DNA from: Varunaivibrio sulfuroxidans
GTDB taxonomy: Bacteria > Pseudomonadota > Alphaproteobacteria > Rhodospirillales > Magnetovibrionaceae
DNA length: 64,000 nucleotides
NCBI RefSeq assembly: GCF_029318635.1
Contig: NZ_CP119676.1
Span: 2,493,001-2,557,000 of the forward strand
Direction: 5' to 3'
Numbering within the stretch: the first letter of the stretch is position 1; every line of letters starts with the position of its first letter. Shown one piece after another: positions 54,789 to 64,000 of this stretch. A program made the position numbers and the translations under genes. Below the pieces are notes generated by a model that saw nothing but the letters and a program-made list of their open reading frames with translations, had not been told where the DNA came from and made no database searches.

Positions 54789-57700
54789 ATGGCGCAAATG
54801 GCATCCATATCGCATCAAATCTGGGACATGAAATACCGACTCAAAGATGCCGACGGACACCCGGTGGACAAGGGCGTCGCCGATACCTGGCGGCGTATCG
54901 CCAAGGCCGTCGCGGCGAGCGAACGAAATCCCGGCGATTGGGAAGATCGTTTTTACCGAGCGATGGAGGATTTTCGCTTCCTTCCCGCGGGCAGAATCGT
55001 CGCCGGAGCGGGGGCCGGGCGCCAGGTGACGCTGTTCAACTGCTTCGTCATGGGCGATATTCCCGATGACATGGGCGGTATTTTCGACGCCCTGAAAGAC
55101 GCCGCGCTGACCATGCAGCAGGGCGGTGGGATCGGGTACGATTTTTCCACGTTGCGTCCCAAGGGCGCGCGGGTTGGGGGCGTCGGGGCGGATGCTTCGG
55201 GACCGCTGCCGTTCATGGACGTTTGGGATTCGATGTGCCGCACGATCATGAGCGCGGGCTCTCGGCGCGGCGCGATGATGGGCGTTTTGCGCTGCGATCA
55301 TCCGGACATCGAAGACTTCATCGACGCCAAGTGCGCGCCAGGGCGGATGCGGATGTTCAACCTGTCGGTCCTGGTCAGCGACGATTTCGTCCGCGCGGTC
55401 AAGGAAAACGCACCCTGGGATCTGGTCTTCGACGGCGTGGTCTATCGTACCGTTAAGGCGCGCGATTTGTGGGACAAGGTTATGCGTGCGACCTACGCCT
55501 ACGCCGAACCCGGTGTGATCTTCATCGACCGCATCAACCGCGCCAACAATCTGTGGTATTGCGAAACCATCCACGCCACCAACCCGTGCGTGACGGCGGA
55601 CACTTGGGTGCAGACGGATCAAGGCCCCCGCCAAGTCGCGCAACTGCACGGTGGGCCATTTCGAGCCATTGTCGATGGCCGCCCTTATGAAAGCGCGAAA
55701 CAGGGATTTTTCTCGACGGGGGTGAAGAATATCTTGCGCCTGACGACGAAGGAGGGGCATGCCCTGCGCCTGACGGCGAATCATCCGGTGCGCAAGGTCG
55801 TCCGTAAGACGCGCCATACGCTGGATAGCGATTGGGTGCCCGCCGGGAATTTAGCCCCGGGCGATGAAATCGTGTTGCACGATCATCGTTCATACGGCAC
55901 ATGGGGTGGGCGCGGGTCCGAACAAGAAGGCTACCTTCTAGGTCTGCTGGTCGGTGACGGCGCGTTGAAGCAAGACAAGGCCGTCTTGAGCGTCTGGCTG
56001 GCGCGTTCTGTGGTGAACGGCGGGAATGGCGCGGCGGGCGCACACGGCGTCATGGACGCGGCCCTCGCGGCGGCGCTGACCCTTCCTCATCGTGCGGATT
56101 TCCGGGGATGGACGGAGGTTAAAGGCCGGGATGAGTTCCGCATGAGCCCGGGTGCGCTGAAAACCCTGGCGCATGACATGGGGATGGCGCCCGGAGCGAG
56201 AAACGTTACGCCCGAAATCGAACGCACATCGTCTGATTTTTATTGTGGATTTTTGCGTGGCTTTTTCGATGCCGACGGCTCCGTTCAGGGGGCGCAGAAA
56301 AAGGGCGTCAGCGTCAGGCTGGCGCAAAGCGATCTCGAACGGCTGCGCGCGGTTCAGCGTATGCTGCTGCGCCTGGGCGTCAATTCCACCATCTATCAAG
56401 ACCGCCGTCCCGCCGGGAAACGCTCCTTGCCCGACGGTCGGGGGGGGCGGCGGGAATATGAGTGCGCGGCGAATCACGAACTCGTGATTTCCGGCGCTAA
56501 TCTTGAGGGGTTTGCCGAACGGATCGGTTTTGCCGATATAGATAAAATGCTGCGCTTAAAAAGCGCGCTGTCGGGCTATAAGCGCGTCTTGAACCGGGAG
56601 CGCTTCATCGCAACCGTCGATGTGCTTGTGGCGGATGGAAGCGAAGAGGTTTTTGACGTCCAAATACCGGGCGCAAATGCGTTCGACGCCAATGGCCTGT
56701 ATGTTCACAACTGTGGCGAACAGCCATTGCCGCCCTATGGGGCGTGCCTTTTAGGGTCGATCAATCTGGCGAAGATGGTCGGCGATCCGTTCACCGACGA
56801 TGCCGCGTTGGATGTGGTGGCGCTGCGCGCCGTCGTCGGCGATGCGGTGCGCTTTTTGGACGATGTCATCGACGTGTCTAATTTTCCACTGCCCCAGCAA
56901 CGCCACGAGGCGTTGTCGAAACGGCGGATCGGCCTCGGCGTGACCGGCCTTGCCGACGCGCTGATCTTGTGCGGCGCGCGCTACGGCTCGGCGCGGGGCG
57001 TCGCGCTGTGCGAAACCTGGTTTCGCGAGATCGAGCGGGCGGCTTATTTCGCGTCGGTCGAGATCGCCAAGGAAAAGGGCCCGTTCCCTCTTTTCGATCG
57101 GGAAAAATATCTCCGGGGTGAAAAGATCAAAGGGCTCGACGCCGATCTGCGCGCCGCGATCGCCGAGCACGGCATACGCAATTCGCACCTCACGTCGGTC
57201 GCGCCGACGGGGACCATCTCGCTGTATGCCGATAACGTCTCCAGCGGTCTGGAGCCGGTGTTCAGCTTCAAATACAGCCGTAACGTCCTGCAACCGGACG
57301 GCGCCCGCCGCGCCGAAGATGTGGTCGATTACGCCTATCGTCAATTCCACAGGATCAAGGGAGAAGATGCGCCGCTGACGGAGGCCTTCGTTGACGCCAT
57401 GGACCTGAGTCCGAAAGACCATCTGGTGATGCAGGCGGCGGCGCAGCGCTTTGTTGACAGTTCGATTTCGAAAACCATCAACGTGCCCGAAGACATTCCT
57501 TTCGACAGCTTCAAGGACATCTACATGCAGGCCTTCGACGCCGGTTGCAAGGGGTGTACGACGTATCGCCCCAACACCGTCACCGGGGCGGTGCTGGAAG
57601 TCAAGAAAGAGCGCAAGAAGCCCGCCCCGGTCGAACCGGAGCTGCCTTTCGCCACGCCGGGCATGGCCACCACCAACATCCGCCCCAAGGATATCGGCGA

Positions 57701-58277
57701 CAGCGGGGCCGTCGCCCGGCTTTTCCGACCGCTCGACCGTCCCGACGCCCTGCCGGGGGAAACCTACAAGGTGCACTGGCCGGAAAGCGACCATGCCATT
57801 TACATCACGCTGAACGATTTGATCGACGAAAACGGTCGTCGCCGCCCGTTCGAGGTGTTCATCAACTCGAAAAACATGGAACACTACGCCTGGACGGTGG
57901 CCCTGACGCGGATGATCTCCGCCGTCTTCCGTCGTGGCGGCGATGTTAGCTTCGTGGTCGAGGAACTGAAGGCCGTCTTCGATCCCCGTGGCGGGCAATG
58001 GGTCAAGGGCAAGTACGTACCCTCGTTGCTGGCGGCGATCGGCGACATCATCGAACAGCATATGATCGCCACGGGATTTTTGCACGCCTCCTGGTCGGGC
58101 GGCGGCGGGCAAAACCCGGAGCCCGAAACGCCGCCGCAAAGCGCGAACAACCCCGGCGATGTCGAGGGGAAGGGGGGGGCGCGCTTTAAGACCTGCCCCA
58201 AATGCGCCCAACCGGGCTTTATCCACCAGGAAGGTTGCGACAGCTGCCTGTCGTGCGGCTATTCGAAGTGCGGCTAG
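54789..58277 (+). CDS. nrdJ: Adenosylcobalamin-dependent (class II) ribonucleotide reductase precursor with intein
   Basis: Makes deoxyribonucleotides using adenosylcobalamin, in the cytoplasm. The 1162-residue precursor contains a 375-residue intein (residues 267-641); the spliced enzyme would be 787 residues. Host motifs before it are QQGGGIGYDFSTLRPKGA and MSAGSRRGAMMGVL; after it CGEQPLPPYGACLLGSINL, GVTGLADALILCG and SVAPTGTISLYADNVSSG. A TSCPD domain (about 1010-1110) and a C-terminal cysteine cluster (CPKCAQPG, CDSCLSCGY) follow. ATG 54789 is chosen behind AGGAGAGG. Its B12 need matches the cobalamin genes in the window. Confidence 0.95.
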   Translation: MAQMASISHQIWDMKYRLKDADGHPVDKGVADTWRRIAKAVAASERNPGDWEDRFYRAMEDFRFLPAGRIVAGAGAGRQVTLFNCFVMGDIPDDMGGIFDALKDAALTMQQGGGIGYDFSTLRPKGARVGGVGADASGPLPFMDVWDSMCRTIMSAGSRRGAMMGVLRCDHPDIEDFIDAKCAPGRMRMFNLSVLVSDDFVRAVKENAPWDLVFDGVVYRTVKARDLWDKVMRATYAYAEPGVIFIDRINRANNLWYCETIHATNPCVTADTWVQTDQGPRQVAQLHGGPFRAIVDGRPYESAKQGFFSTGVKNILRLTTKEGHALRLTANHPVRKVVRKTRHTLDSDWVPAGNLAPGDEIVLHDHRSYGTWGGRGSEQEGYLLGLLVGDGALKQDKAVLSVWLARSVVNGGNGAAGAHGVMDAALAAALTLPHRADFRGWTEVKGRDEFRMSPGALKTLAHDMGMAPGARNVTPEIERTSSDFYCGFLRGFFDADGSVQGAQKKGVSVRLAQSDLERLRAVQRMLLRLGVNSTIYQDRRPAGKRSLPDGRGGRREYECAANHELVISGANLEGFAERIGFADIDKMLRLKSALSGYKRVLNRERFIATVDVLVADGSEEVFDVQIPGANAFDANGLYVHNCGEQPLPPYGACLLGSINLAKMVGDPFTDDAALDVVALRAVVGDAVRFLDDVIDVSNFPLPQQRHEALSKRRIGLGVTGLADALILCGARYGSARGVALCETWFREIERAAYFASVEIAKEKGPFPLFDREKYLRGEKIKGLDADLRAAIAEHGIRNSHLTSVAPTGTISLYADNVSSGLEPVFSFKYSRNVLQPDGARRAEDVVDYAYRQFHRIKGEDAPLTEAFVDAMDLSPKDHLVMQAAAQRFVDSSISKTINVPEDIPFDSFKDIYMQAFDAGCKGCTTYRPNTVTGAVLEVKKERKKPAPVEPELPFATPGMATTNIRPKDIGDSGAVARLFRPLDRPDALPGETYKVHWPESDHAIYITLNDLIDENGRRRPFEVFINSKNMEHYAWTVALTRMISAVFRRGGDVSFVVEELKAVFDPRGGQWVKGKYVPSLLAAIGDIIEQHMIATGFLHASWSGGGGQNPEPETPPQSANNPGDVEGKGGARFKTCPKCAQPGFIHQEGCDSCLSCGYSKCG
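55587..56711 (+). other. Intein with LAGLIDADG homing endonuclease in NrdJ
   Basis: In-frame 375-residue insertion between ATNP and CGEQPLPPYG. It starts with Cys1 (CVTADTWVQT, block A), has the block B motif TANHPVRKV, two endonuclease motifs EGYLLGLLVGDGAL and GFLRGFFDADGSV, and ends in block F/G VFDVQIPG ... NGLYVHN followed by Cys of the host. All splice-junction residues (Cys1, terminal His-Asn, Cys+1) are present, so self-splicing is expected. Both LAGLIDADG motifs keep their acidic residues, so homing activity is possible. Confidence 0.95.
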
Positions 58278-58352
58278 GCGCTCAATAGGTTCTGAGCCCA
58301 AAGGGGCGGCGCCGTTTTTTCCATGGAGAGGGCGTTGACGGCGCGACGACTT

Positions 58353-58381
58353 GAGAACACCTTAAATGCGAGGGTGTTCTC
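58353..58381. promoter_or_regulatory. Perfect 9-bp inverted repeat upstream of htpX
   Basis: GAGAACACC and GGTGTTCTC flank an 11-bp spacer. It could be an operator (layout like CIRCE but different sequence) or an RNA hairpin in the htpX leader or nrdJ trailer. No T-run follows. Confidence 0.5.
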
Positions 58382-58412
58382 GGGGTGGCTTCGGTCGCCG
58401 AGGGCGCGCTTT

Positions 58413-58446
58413 TTGTCTGTATTTGTGGCTTGTCTGTATTTGTGGT
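58413..58446. repeat. 17-bp tandem duplication in the htpX leader
   Basis: TTGTCTGTATTTGTGGC is followed directly by TTGTCTGTATTTGTGGT, ending right before the GAGG ribosome site. A recent duplication that would sit in the 5' untranslated region. Confidence 0.8.
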
Positions 58447-58459
58447 GAGGAATCGGACC

Positions 58460-59467
58460 ATGAGTTACCTGCGCACGGCGATTTTATTGGCGGGCATGAC
58501 GGCCCTGTTTATCGGGGCGGGGTATCTGATCGGCGGGCAGGGAGGGATCGCCATCGCCTTGATGGCGGCTTTGGCGATGAATGTCTTCGCCTATTGGAAT
58601 TCCGACAAGATGGTGCTGTCGATGTATGGCGCGCGCCAAGTCGGGGCGCACGACGCGCCGGAATTTCACGCCATCGTCGCCCGCCTCGCTCGGAACGCCG
58701 GTTTGCCGATGCCCAAGGTCTATGTCATGGACAATCCTCAGCCCAACGCCTTCGCGACCGGACGCAACCCCGAAAACGCCGCCGTCGCCGCGACCACGGG
58801 CCTGCTTTCGAGCCTAAGCGCCAATGAGATCGCCGGGGTGATGGCCCACGAATTGGCGCACGTCCGCGCCCGCGATACCTTGACCATGACCATCACGGCG
58901 ACGATCGCGGGGGCGTTGTCCATGCTCGCCAACTTTGCGTTCTTTTTTGGCGGCGGCAGCCAGAACCGCAACAATCCGTTCGGGGTCGTCGGTGTAATTT
59001 TGGTCATGATTTTGGGGCCAATCGCCGCCATGGTGGTGCAGATGGCGATCTCGCGGACGCGCGAATACGAGGCCGACCGCGTCGGCGCGGAAATTAGCGG
59101 TCATCCGCTATGGTTGGCGTCGGCATTGGAAAAATTACACGGCGCAGCGCACAGGGTCGATAACCCTATCGCCGAGGATCATCCCGCGACGGCGCATCTG
59201 TTCATTGTCAACCCGCTGCATGGCGGTACGATGGATTCGCTGTTTTCCACCCACCCCAGCACCGAAAATAGGGTGCGTCGATTGCGCGAGATGAGCGGGA
59301 ATTTCCCCACCGCGAAGACGTCCACGTCGCCTTGGGAGGGGAGGCGTCACGGTGGAACCGAGTACGAGAATGGCGATGAGCACGATAATGGCGATGAGTA
59401 CGATAATTATGGTGGCGGGAATCATGGCGGCGGGCGACCCTCCGGGCGCACAGGGCCTTGGGGGTAA
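58460..59467 (+). CDS. htpX: Membrane metalloprotease HtpX
   Basis: M48-family zinc protease in the inner membrane that degrades misfolded membrane proteins, 335 residues. Two N-terminal helices are followed by [12 protein letters not shown] (HEXXH zinc site), two more helices around residues 150-195, and [11 protein letters not shown] supplying the third ligand. The C-terminal 35 residues are low-complexity ([16 protein letters not shown] then Gly-rich), a feature beyond the usual family length. Start ATG 58460 has GAGG upstream. Heat-shock control is usual for the family, and an inverted repeat lies 80 bp upstream. Confidence 0.93.
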   Translation: MSYLRTAILLAGMTALFIGAGYLIGGQGGIAIALMAALAMNVFAYWNSDKMVLSMYGARQVGAHDAPEFHAIVARLARNAGLPMPKVYVMDNPQPNAFATGRNPENAAVAATTGLLSSLSANEIAGVMAHELAHVRARDTLTMTITATIAGALSMLANFAFFFGGGSQNRNNPFGVVGVILVMILGPIAAMVVQMAISRTREYEADRVGAEISGHPLWLASALEKLHGAAHRVDNPIAEDHPATAHLFIVNPLHGGTMDSLFSTHPSTENRVRRLREMSGNFPTAKTSTSPWEGRRHGGTEYENGDEHDNGDEYDNYGGGNHGGGRPSGRTGPWG

Positions 59468-59750
59468 GAAGGCGAAAGGGGCGTGAGGAACCCTCTAAAG
59501 AGTGGGTGCGGCGTGGTGTTTTACCGCTTTTGGGTGCGCGGGGCCACGGCGGGGCGTTGTCCTCTTGTGTATCGCGCCCGTATTCTTCTATAGTCATTAG
59601 GGTCAGGACCTAGTCAACGGATCAGGTCGCGCCCTCAACTGTGAGAGCGCGACCCGGAGAAAGGGTGGGATTCTCTCGGTGGGGAGGAGGTACGAAGTCG
59701 TCCGGCCGAAAGAATCCCTGAACAGGTATAAAGCAAGGAGAGAGAGAGGG
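59468..59750. other. Convergent intergenic region with a strong hairpin
   Basis: Between the ends of htpX and the copper chaperone gene. It has a 12-bp hairpin (59625-59654, GGTCGCGCCCTC-AACTGT-GAGAGCGCGACC, one mismatch) and a 16-mer AGGTCCTGACCCTAAT (minus strand, 59611-59596) also found at 1899-1914. The hairpin has no T-run on either side. No gene is seen. Confidence 0.55.
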
Positions 59751-60341
59751 TTACTTCATACCGTTCATCTTTTTGGAGGCATCGTCCATTTTCTGTTTCA
59801 TGCCGTCCATTTTCGAGTGTTCCATGTCTTTCGAGTGGTCCATGTCGCCCATCTTCATGTCGCCCATACCGCCCATGTCACCCATGTCGCCCATGGATTT
59901 CGGGCTAAGAACATCGACTGTGACCTTCTTTTCCCCGGCCTTTTTAAACTCCAGGGTCAAGGCGAAGTGCTGGCCTTCCTTGAGCGGCGCTTTCAATCCC
60001 ATGAACATGATGTGATACCCACCGGGTTTTAAATCGGTCTCACCATGGGCCGGAACCGGGATGTTGGGCACCTGGCGCATTTTCATGATGCCGTTTTCCA
60101 TTTTGTGTGTGTGCAGTTCCGTTTTTTTGGCGATATCCGACTTTGCCGCGATGACTTCGTCATCGGCGGCCGACATATTCTTGATGGTCATGAAGGCGGC
60201 TCCGGCGTGCGCCATTCCCGCCGAGGCGCGCGCCCACGGTTTCACAATCATGATGTCGTCCGCGTGAGCCGCCGTTGTAAACGCCGCGCCAAGCAAGGCG
60301 GCGCCGAGGGCGAGAGTGGAAGCATAAGCTTTAAGTGTCAT
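59751..60341 (-). CDS. PCuAC copper chaperone with Met/Asp-rich tail
   Basis: A 196-residue periplasmic copper(I) chaperone of the DUF461/PCuAC family, which delivers copper to cytochrome oxidase. A signal peptide (ALGAALLGAAFTTAAHA) precedes the domain with HAGAAFMTI, HTHKMENGIMKMR and PGGYHIMFMGL, which supply the His/Met copper ligands. The last 48 residues are a repeat-like tail (MGDMGDMGGMGDMKMGDM and DHSKDMEHSKMDGM) rich in Met, Asp and His, probably extra metal binding. AGGGA lies upstream of ATG 60341. It follows a DUF2946-like gene on the same strand. Confidence 0.9.
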   Translation of the reverse strand: MTLKAYASTLALGAALLGAAFTTAAHADDIMIVKPWARASAGMAHAGAAFMTIKNMSAADDEVIAAKSDIAKKTELHTHKMENGIMKMRQVPNIPVPAHGETDLKPGGYHIMFMGLKAPLKEGQHFALTLEFKKAGEKKVTVDVLSPKSMGDMGDMGGMGDMKMGDMDHSKDMEHSKMDGMKQKMDDASKKMNGMK

Positions 60342-60456
60342 AATTCTAAAGTCCCTGAAATACGAAGGTTGCTCTGACGGATCACTCCCAAGCGCGCTCA
60401 TGCGAACGCGGCTTCCCTTGAGACGAGAGGATTCGTTGAAAAAAGTCGAGGGGAGG

Positions 60457-60957
60457 TTAGGCGCGCGACGGCGGCCCACGGGGCAGCGAGGGCGTGGCGA
60501 GCCATACGCTACGTTGATCATCGTGCATCGGCACGCTGAAGGTCATCGTGACGACCGTCGGAACGGTCAATACGACGGGCATGACGGGGCCGAGAAGATT
60601 GGCGGCGGTGGATAGCTTGCAGACGGTGCAGCTTTGGTAGCGATTGAGTTGATCCGCGAGACCGCCGTTATCGCCCGGCAAGGTCTTGTAGCCATAGGCC
60701 GAACAAACAACGAGGAGAGCGCGATTCAGGGCTTGGTAAGATTGATCGACGCCATTGGCGTCGTCGCCCCGTTCGCTCGTTGAGGGCAGCGTCAACAACG
60801 GCGCGGCGTGCACGGCGGGAATCATGACCTGCATCATCAAGGCGAACATGCCGACGGTGGCCATGATCATGCGCCGGCGCATGATCACAGCGCGCGGCGA
60901 ACGTTTCGCCGCGGTGCGCGGTGATCGTCGCCCGGGTTTTCCGACGGCTTGTACCAT
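60457..60957 (-). CDS. DUF2946-like protein, probable copper-related
   Basis: A 166-residue protein with a basic N-terminus and one hydrophobic helix (MIMATVGMFALMMQVMIPAVHA, signal or anchor), then a CTVCKLSTAANLLGPVMP motif typical of DUF2946-type proteins, which often lie beside copper chaperone genes. It is 115 bp upstream of the PCuAC gene, suggesting an operon. ATG 60957 or the internal ATG 60882 may be the start; the latter would leave a normal signal peptide. Function unknown. Confidence 0.7.
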   Translation of the reverse strand: MVQAVGKPGRRSPRTAAKRSPRAVIMRRRMIMATVGMFALMMQVMIPAVHAAPLLTLPSTSERGDDANGVDQSYQALNRALLVVCSAYGYKTLPGDNGGLADQLNRYQSCTVCKLSTAANLLGPVMPVVLTVPTVVTMTFSVPMHDDQRSVWLATPSLPRGPPSRA

Positions 60958-61097
60958 GTGAAAAACTCACCCTCCCATTCAGAGATGAACTTTAAAGGTT
61001 GGCCACGGAAGTGCAAGATAAAAGTGCTTGTTGATGCGCGGCGATCGCATCGTCCGGGTGTGTTTTTGCCGGCGGCGAGGTCTGTTTTTCGCCTTTC

Positions 61098-62960
<1,863 letters not shown>

Positions 62961-62978
62961 GACCTTGCCCGTGCCGTC

Positions 62979-63977
62979 CTACAGGACCACTTTGGCGTTG
63001 CCGACGGCGTCGGGAAGGTCCTCGTTAAAGCAGCGCTGATAATACTCGGCGACGATGGGGCGCTCCAATTCGTCGCACTTGTTGAGGAAGCTGAGACGAA
63101 AAGCGAAGGTTAGGTCGCCGAAAATGTCGGTATTTTCGGCCCAGGTCATCACGGTGCGGGGCGACATGACGGTTGAAATGTCGCCGTTGACGAAGCCTTG
63201 GCGGGTCAGGTCGGCGACCTCGACCATCGCCGATATTTTGGCCCTGCCGTCTTCGGTGTTGAAGGTGGGCAGCTTGTTCAACATGATGTTGACCTCGTCG
63301 TCGTGGGGCAAATAGTTAAGCGTGGCGACGATGCTCCAACGGTCCATCTGGCCTTGATTGATTTGCTGGGTGCCGTGATACAGCCCCGTGGTGTCGCCCA
63401 GGCCGATGGTGTTGGTGGTCGAAAAAAGGCGAAAATAGGGATGCGGCTTGATGACCCGGTTCTGGTCGAGCAGGGTCAGCTTGCCTTCGACTTCGAGCAC
63501 GCGTTGAATGACGAACATCACGTCGGGGCGTCCGGCGTCGTATTCGTCGAAGACGATGGCCACCGGGCGCTGCAACGCCCAGGGCAAAATACCCTCGCGG
63601 AACTCGGTGATCTGCTTGCCGTCCTTGAGCACGATGGCGTCCTTGCCGACGAGGTCGATGCGGCTGACGTGGCTATCCAGATTGATGCGCACGGTGGGCC
63701 AGTTGAGGCGCGCGGCGACCTGTTCGATGTGGGTCGATTTTCCGGTGCCGTGATAGCCTTGGATCATGACCCGGCGGTTGTGGGCGAACCCGGCCAGGAT
63801 CGCCAACGTGGTGTCGTGATCGAACTGATAGGCGGGGTCGATGTCGGGGACGTGTTCCTCGCCCCGGCTGAACGCGGGAACGACAAGATCGGAATCGATC
63901 TTGAACGTTTCGCGCACCGACACCGTGGTGTCGGGCTTATCGAGCGGGAAGGCGTTAGATTCGGTTGGCGTGCTCAT
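62979..63977 (-). CDS. cobS: Cobaltochelatase subunit CobS
   Basis: AAA+ ATPase subunit of the aerobic cobaltochelatase, 332 residues, working with CobT and CobN. Walker [14 protein letters not shown], Walker [13 protein letters not shown], sensor region [18 protein letters not shown] and the second-region motif [17 protein letters not shown] are intact. ATG 63977 starts close to the window edge and gives the normal CobS N-terminus. Probably the first gene of a cobST operon. Confidence 0.96.
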   Translation of the reverse strand: MSTPTESNAFPLDKPDTTVSVRETFKIDSDLVVPAFSRGEEHVPDIDPAYQFDHDTTLAILAGFAHNRRVMIQGYHGTGKSTHIEQVAARLNWPTVRINLDSHVSRIDLVGKDAIVLKDGKQITEFREGILPWALQRPVAIVFDEYDAGRPDVMFVIQRVLEVEGKLTLLDQNRVIKPHPYFRLFSTTNTIGLGDTTGLYHGTQQINQGQMDRWSIVATLNYLPHDDEVNIMLNKLPTFNTEDGRAKISAMVEVADLTRQGFVNGDISTVMSPRTVMTWAENTDIFGDLTFAFRLSFLNKCDELERPIVAEYYQRCFNEDLPDAVGNAKVVL

Positions 63978-64000
63978 GGGGCGTGGCTCGTACTCGGTTG

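Noticed and set aside
59208-59597. 129-residue leftward ORF with an ATG next to the dispersed 16-mer
   Set aside because: Mostly antisense to the htpX 3' end, no ribosome site, composition of a shadow.

Overview
The window looks like the chromosome of a free-living alphaproteobacterium, probably a Rhodospirillales-type organism. It has high GC with strong G/C third positions. It carries a CcrM-type GANTC methyltransferase, the CobS/CobT aerobic cobaltochelatase pair, ornithine-lipid genes (olsBA), an electron-transfer flavoprotein (ETF) system with its quinone oxidoreductase, and the ethylmalonyl-CoA pathway trio ccr/mcd/ecm. I cannot name a species. Most of the sequence is dense housekeeping and central-metabolism DNA. 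I see no prophage, CRISPR array, plasmid origin or complete insertion sequence.

Layout. 0-10 kb: a UvrD-type helicase cut by the window edge, an isolated 27-residue membrane-peptide gene with its own promoter and terminator, prmA, a large PAS-GGDEF-EAL protein, azlCD, an iron-type alcohol dehydrogenase and tRNA-Gln. 10-18 kb: ispE, a TPR lipoprotein, ETF-quinone oxidoreductase, an unusual uracil-DNA glycosylase, a lytic transglycosylase and moaB, whose stop codon lies in the end of a 135-bp MITE-like element. 18-24.7 kb: two glycosyltransferase-like genes, a radical SAM gene, a cation/proton antiporter, rnhB, ccrM behind a cluster of GANTC sites, and a dCMP deaminase. 24.7-32.5 kb: olsBA, hbd, etfBA, a PduO-type cobalamin adenosyltransferase, a GGDEF protein, and a DUF1232 gene split by a second, inverted copy of the MITE. 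32.5-38 kb: mcd and ccr divergent from ecm. 38-49.5 kb: a peptidase, a nuclease-like gene, a five-PAS histidine kinase, a TlpA thioredoxin, argH-lptM-lysA, and a two-gene multihaem cytochrome cluster. 50-58.3 kb: the MJ0042 zinc-ribbon protein divergent from ftsEX-ydcF-plsC, then a B12-dependent ribonucleotide reductase interrupted by an intein. 58.4-64 kb: htpX, a copper-chaperone pair, cobT and cobS.

How the genes work together. Cobalamin is a recurring theme: CobST insert cobalt, PduO-type ATR makes adenosylcobalamin, and both ethylmalonyl-CoA mutase and NrdJ need it. The ccr/mcd/ecm genes indicate acetyl-CoA assimilation without isocitrate lyase. ETF and ETF-QO can take the electrons from Mcd and other acyl-CoA dehydrogenases, and hbd supplies the C4 branch. 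The most distinctive features are the small-peptide transcription unit at about 1.8-2.07 kb, the pair of inverted MITE copies (one disrupting DUF1232), and the intein that separates the NrdJ thiyl-radical cysteine from its upstream sequence.
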